From Maritimibacter sp. HL-12 (lineage in GTDB: Bacteria; Pseudomonadota; Alphaproteobacteria; Rhodobacterales; Rhodobacteraceae), in contig NZ_FXBQ01000001.1 in assembly GCF_900177545.1 (NCBI RefSeq), forward strand, positions 1,320,122 through 1,384,121: a stretch of 64,000 bases of DNA. The letters run 5' to 3'. Numbering within the stretch: the stretch's first letter is position 1; each line of letters begins with the position of its first letter. Below are positions 63,670-64,000 of the stretch, piece by piece. The notes under the pieces were generated by a model that was not told where the DNA came from, made no database searches, and saw only the letters and a list, made by a program, of their open reading frames with translations. The position numbers and the translations under genes are program-made.

Positions 63670-64000
63670 CGCATGTAATCCGTGAAGCGCAGGCCCGCTA
63701 TGCGGGCGGTGACGGTGTATAATGTCTCGATCTGGCTCTGGACGGCTTGCAGGGCCGTTGCCGTCTCGTATGGATCGGCCAGAACCAGGGCCCCGAGCGC
63801 CAGATCGTGCGCCGATGCCTCTGACGCATTCCTGACCTGCGCCGCCTCGACCCGGCCCTGGGCCGTCCCGATCCCGGCGCGAAGGTTGGTTAGGTCACTA
63901 TCGGCATTGATCAGGTGCAACGCCGCGTGGGAAAACAACTCTGCCTGCTGCGCAACATCGCCGGGCAACGCCCCTTCCGCCACCAATCCCGCGAAGGCAA
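63666..64000 (-). CDS. flgL: Flagellar hook-filament junction protein FlgL, C-terminal part (cut by window end)
   Basis: About 111 C-terminal residues are visible, open to the right edge. It has LRAGIGTAQGRVEAAQVRNASEASAHDLALGALVLADPYETATALQAVQSQIETLYTVTARI, the flagellin-like C-terminal coiled coil of FlgL. It overlaps flgI by 4 bp. The rest lies beyond the window. Confidence 0.85.
   Translation of the reverse strand, partial: AFAGLVAEGALPGDVAQQAELFSHAALHLINADSDLTNLRAGIGTAQGRVEAAQVRNASEASAHDLALGALVLADPYETATALQAVQSQIETLYTVTARIAGLRFTDYMR

Overview
The window looks like a chromosome segment from a high-GC alphaproteobacterium, most likely Rhodobacterales (Rhodobacteraceae/Paracoccaceae, Roseobacter-like). 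Four things point there: an alphaproteobacterial flagellar locus with FlaF, FlbT and the SltF lytic transglycosylase; a thiosulfate-oxidising sox cluster; the replication block gyrB..recF-dnaN-dnaA-rpsT next to enoyl-CoA hydratase, mutM, ubiE and ubiB; and dense GC-rich coding with many ATGA/TGATG start-stop overlaps. No tRNA, rRNA, CRISPR array, insertion sequence or prophage was seen.

Layout. (1) 1-6.4 kb, carbohydrate block: the N-terminal half of glycogen phosphorylase (-) diverges from a sugar-dehydrogenase-type SDR, an amylosucrase-like GH13 enzyme and a UDP-glucose dehydrogenase (+), followed by a membrane-anchored endonuclease/exonuclease/phosphatase protein (-). (2) 6.6-13.7 kb, sox locus: soxVW-XYZAB on the minus strand, with soxS and a DUF302 gene divergent and a second, membrane-anchored DUF302 gene convergent. 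soxR, soxCD and soxEFGH are not in the window. (3) 14.1-21.9 kb, an accessory cassette bracketed by two paralogous GlxA-type AraC regulators of identical length. One diverges from an operon of methyltransferase, MATE exporter, MddA-like membrane S-methyltransferase and alpha/beta hydrolase; the other diverges from a serine beta-lactamase-fold hydrolase. Their upstream regions share a positionally conserved box. (4) 22.3-35.5 kb, housekeeping: gyrB, LysE and VOC genes, recF, dnaN, dnaA, rpsT, enoyl-CoA hydratase, mutM (-), then ubiE-ubiB (+) and an APH-fold kinase (-). (5) 35.6-64 kb, flagellar locus in several blocks: flgD-fliK (-); rod-binding protein and FlgN-like gene, then fliC-flaF-flbT-DUF1217 (+); fliI (-) divergent from flgBC-fliE-fliQ-flgFGAH and a FliL-like gene (+); a long minus operon fliL, DUF6468-like, motE-like, motA, an 810-aa periplasmic protein, sltF, flhA, fliR, flhB and a FliJ-like gene; fliF-fliH-fliN-fliP (+); and flgI-flgL (-), cut by the window end.

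How the genes work together. The sox proteins bind thiosulfate to SoxYZ via SoxAX and release sulfate via SoxB, with SoxV, SoxW and SoxS supplying reductant. Without SoxCD nearby the fate of the sulfane sulfur is open. The flagellar genes encode most of the export gate (FlhA, FlhB, FliP, FliQ, FliR), ATPase parts (FliI, FliH, FliJ-like), rod, rings, hook cap, flagellin with its FlaF/FlbT control, and the stator protein MotA. FliG, FliM, FlgE, FlgK and MotB are not in the window. The least described items are the GlxA-bracketed cassette, the 810-aa periplasmic protein between motA and sltF, and the repeated operator-like motif between soxV and soxS.
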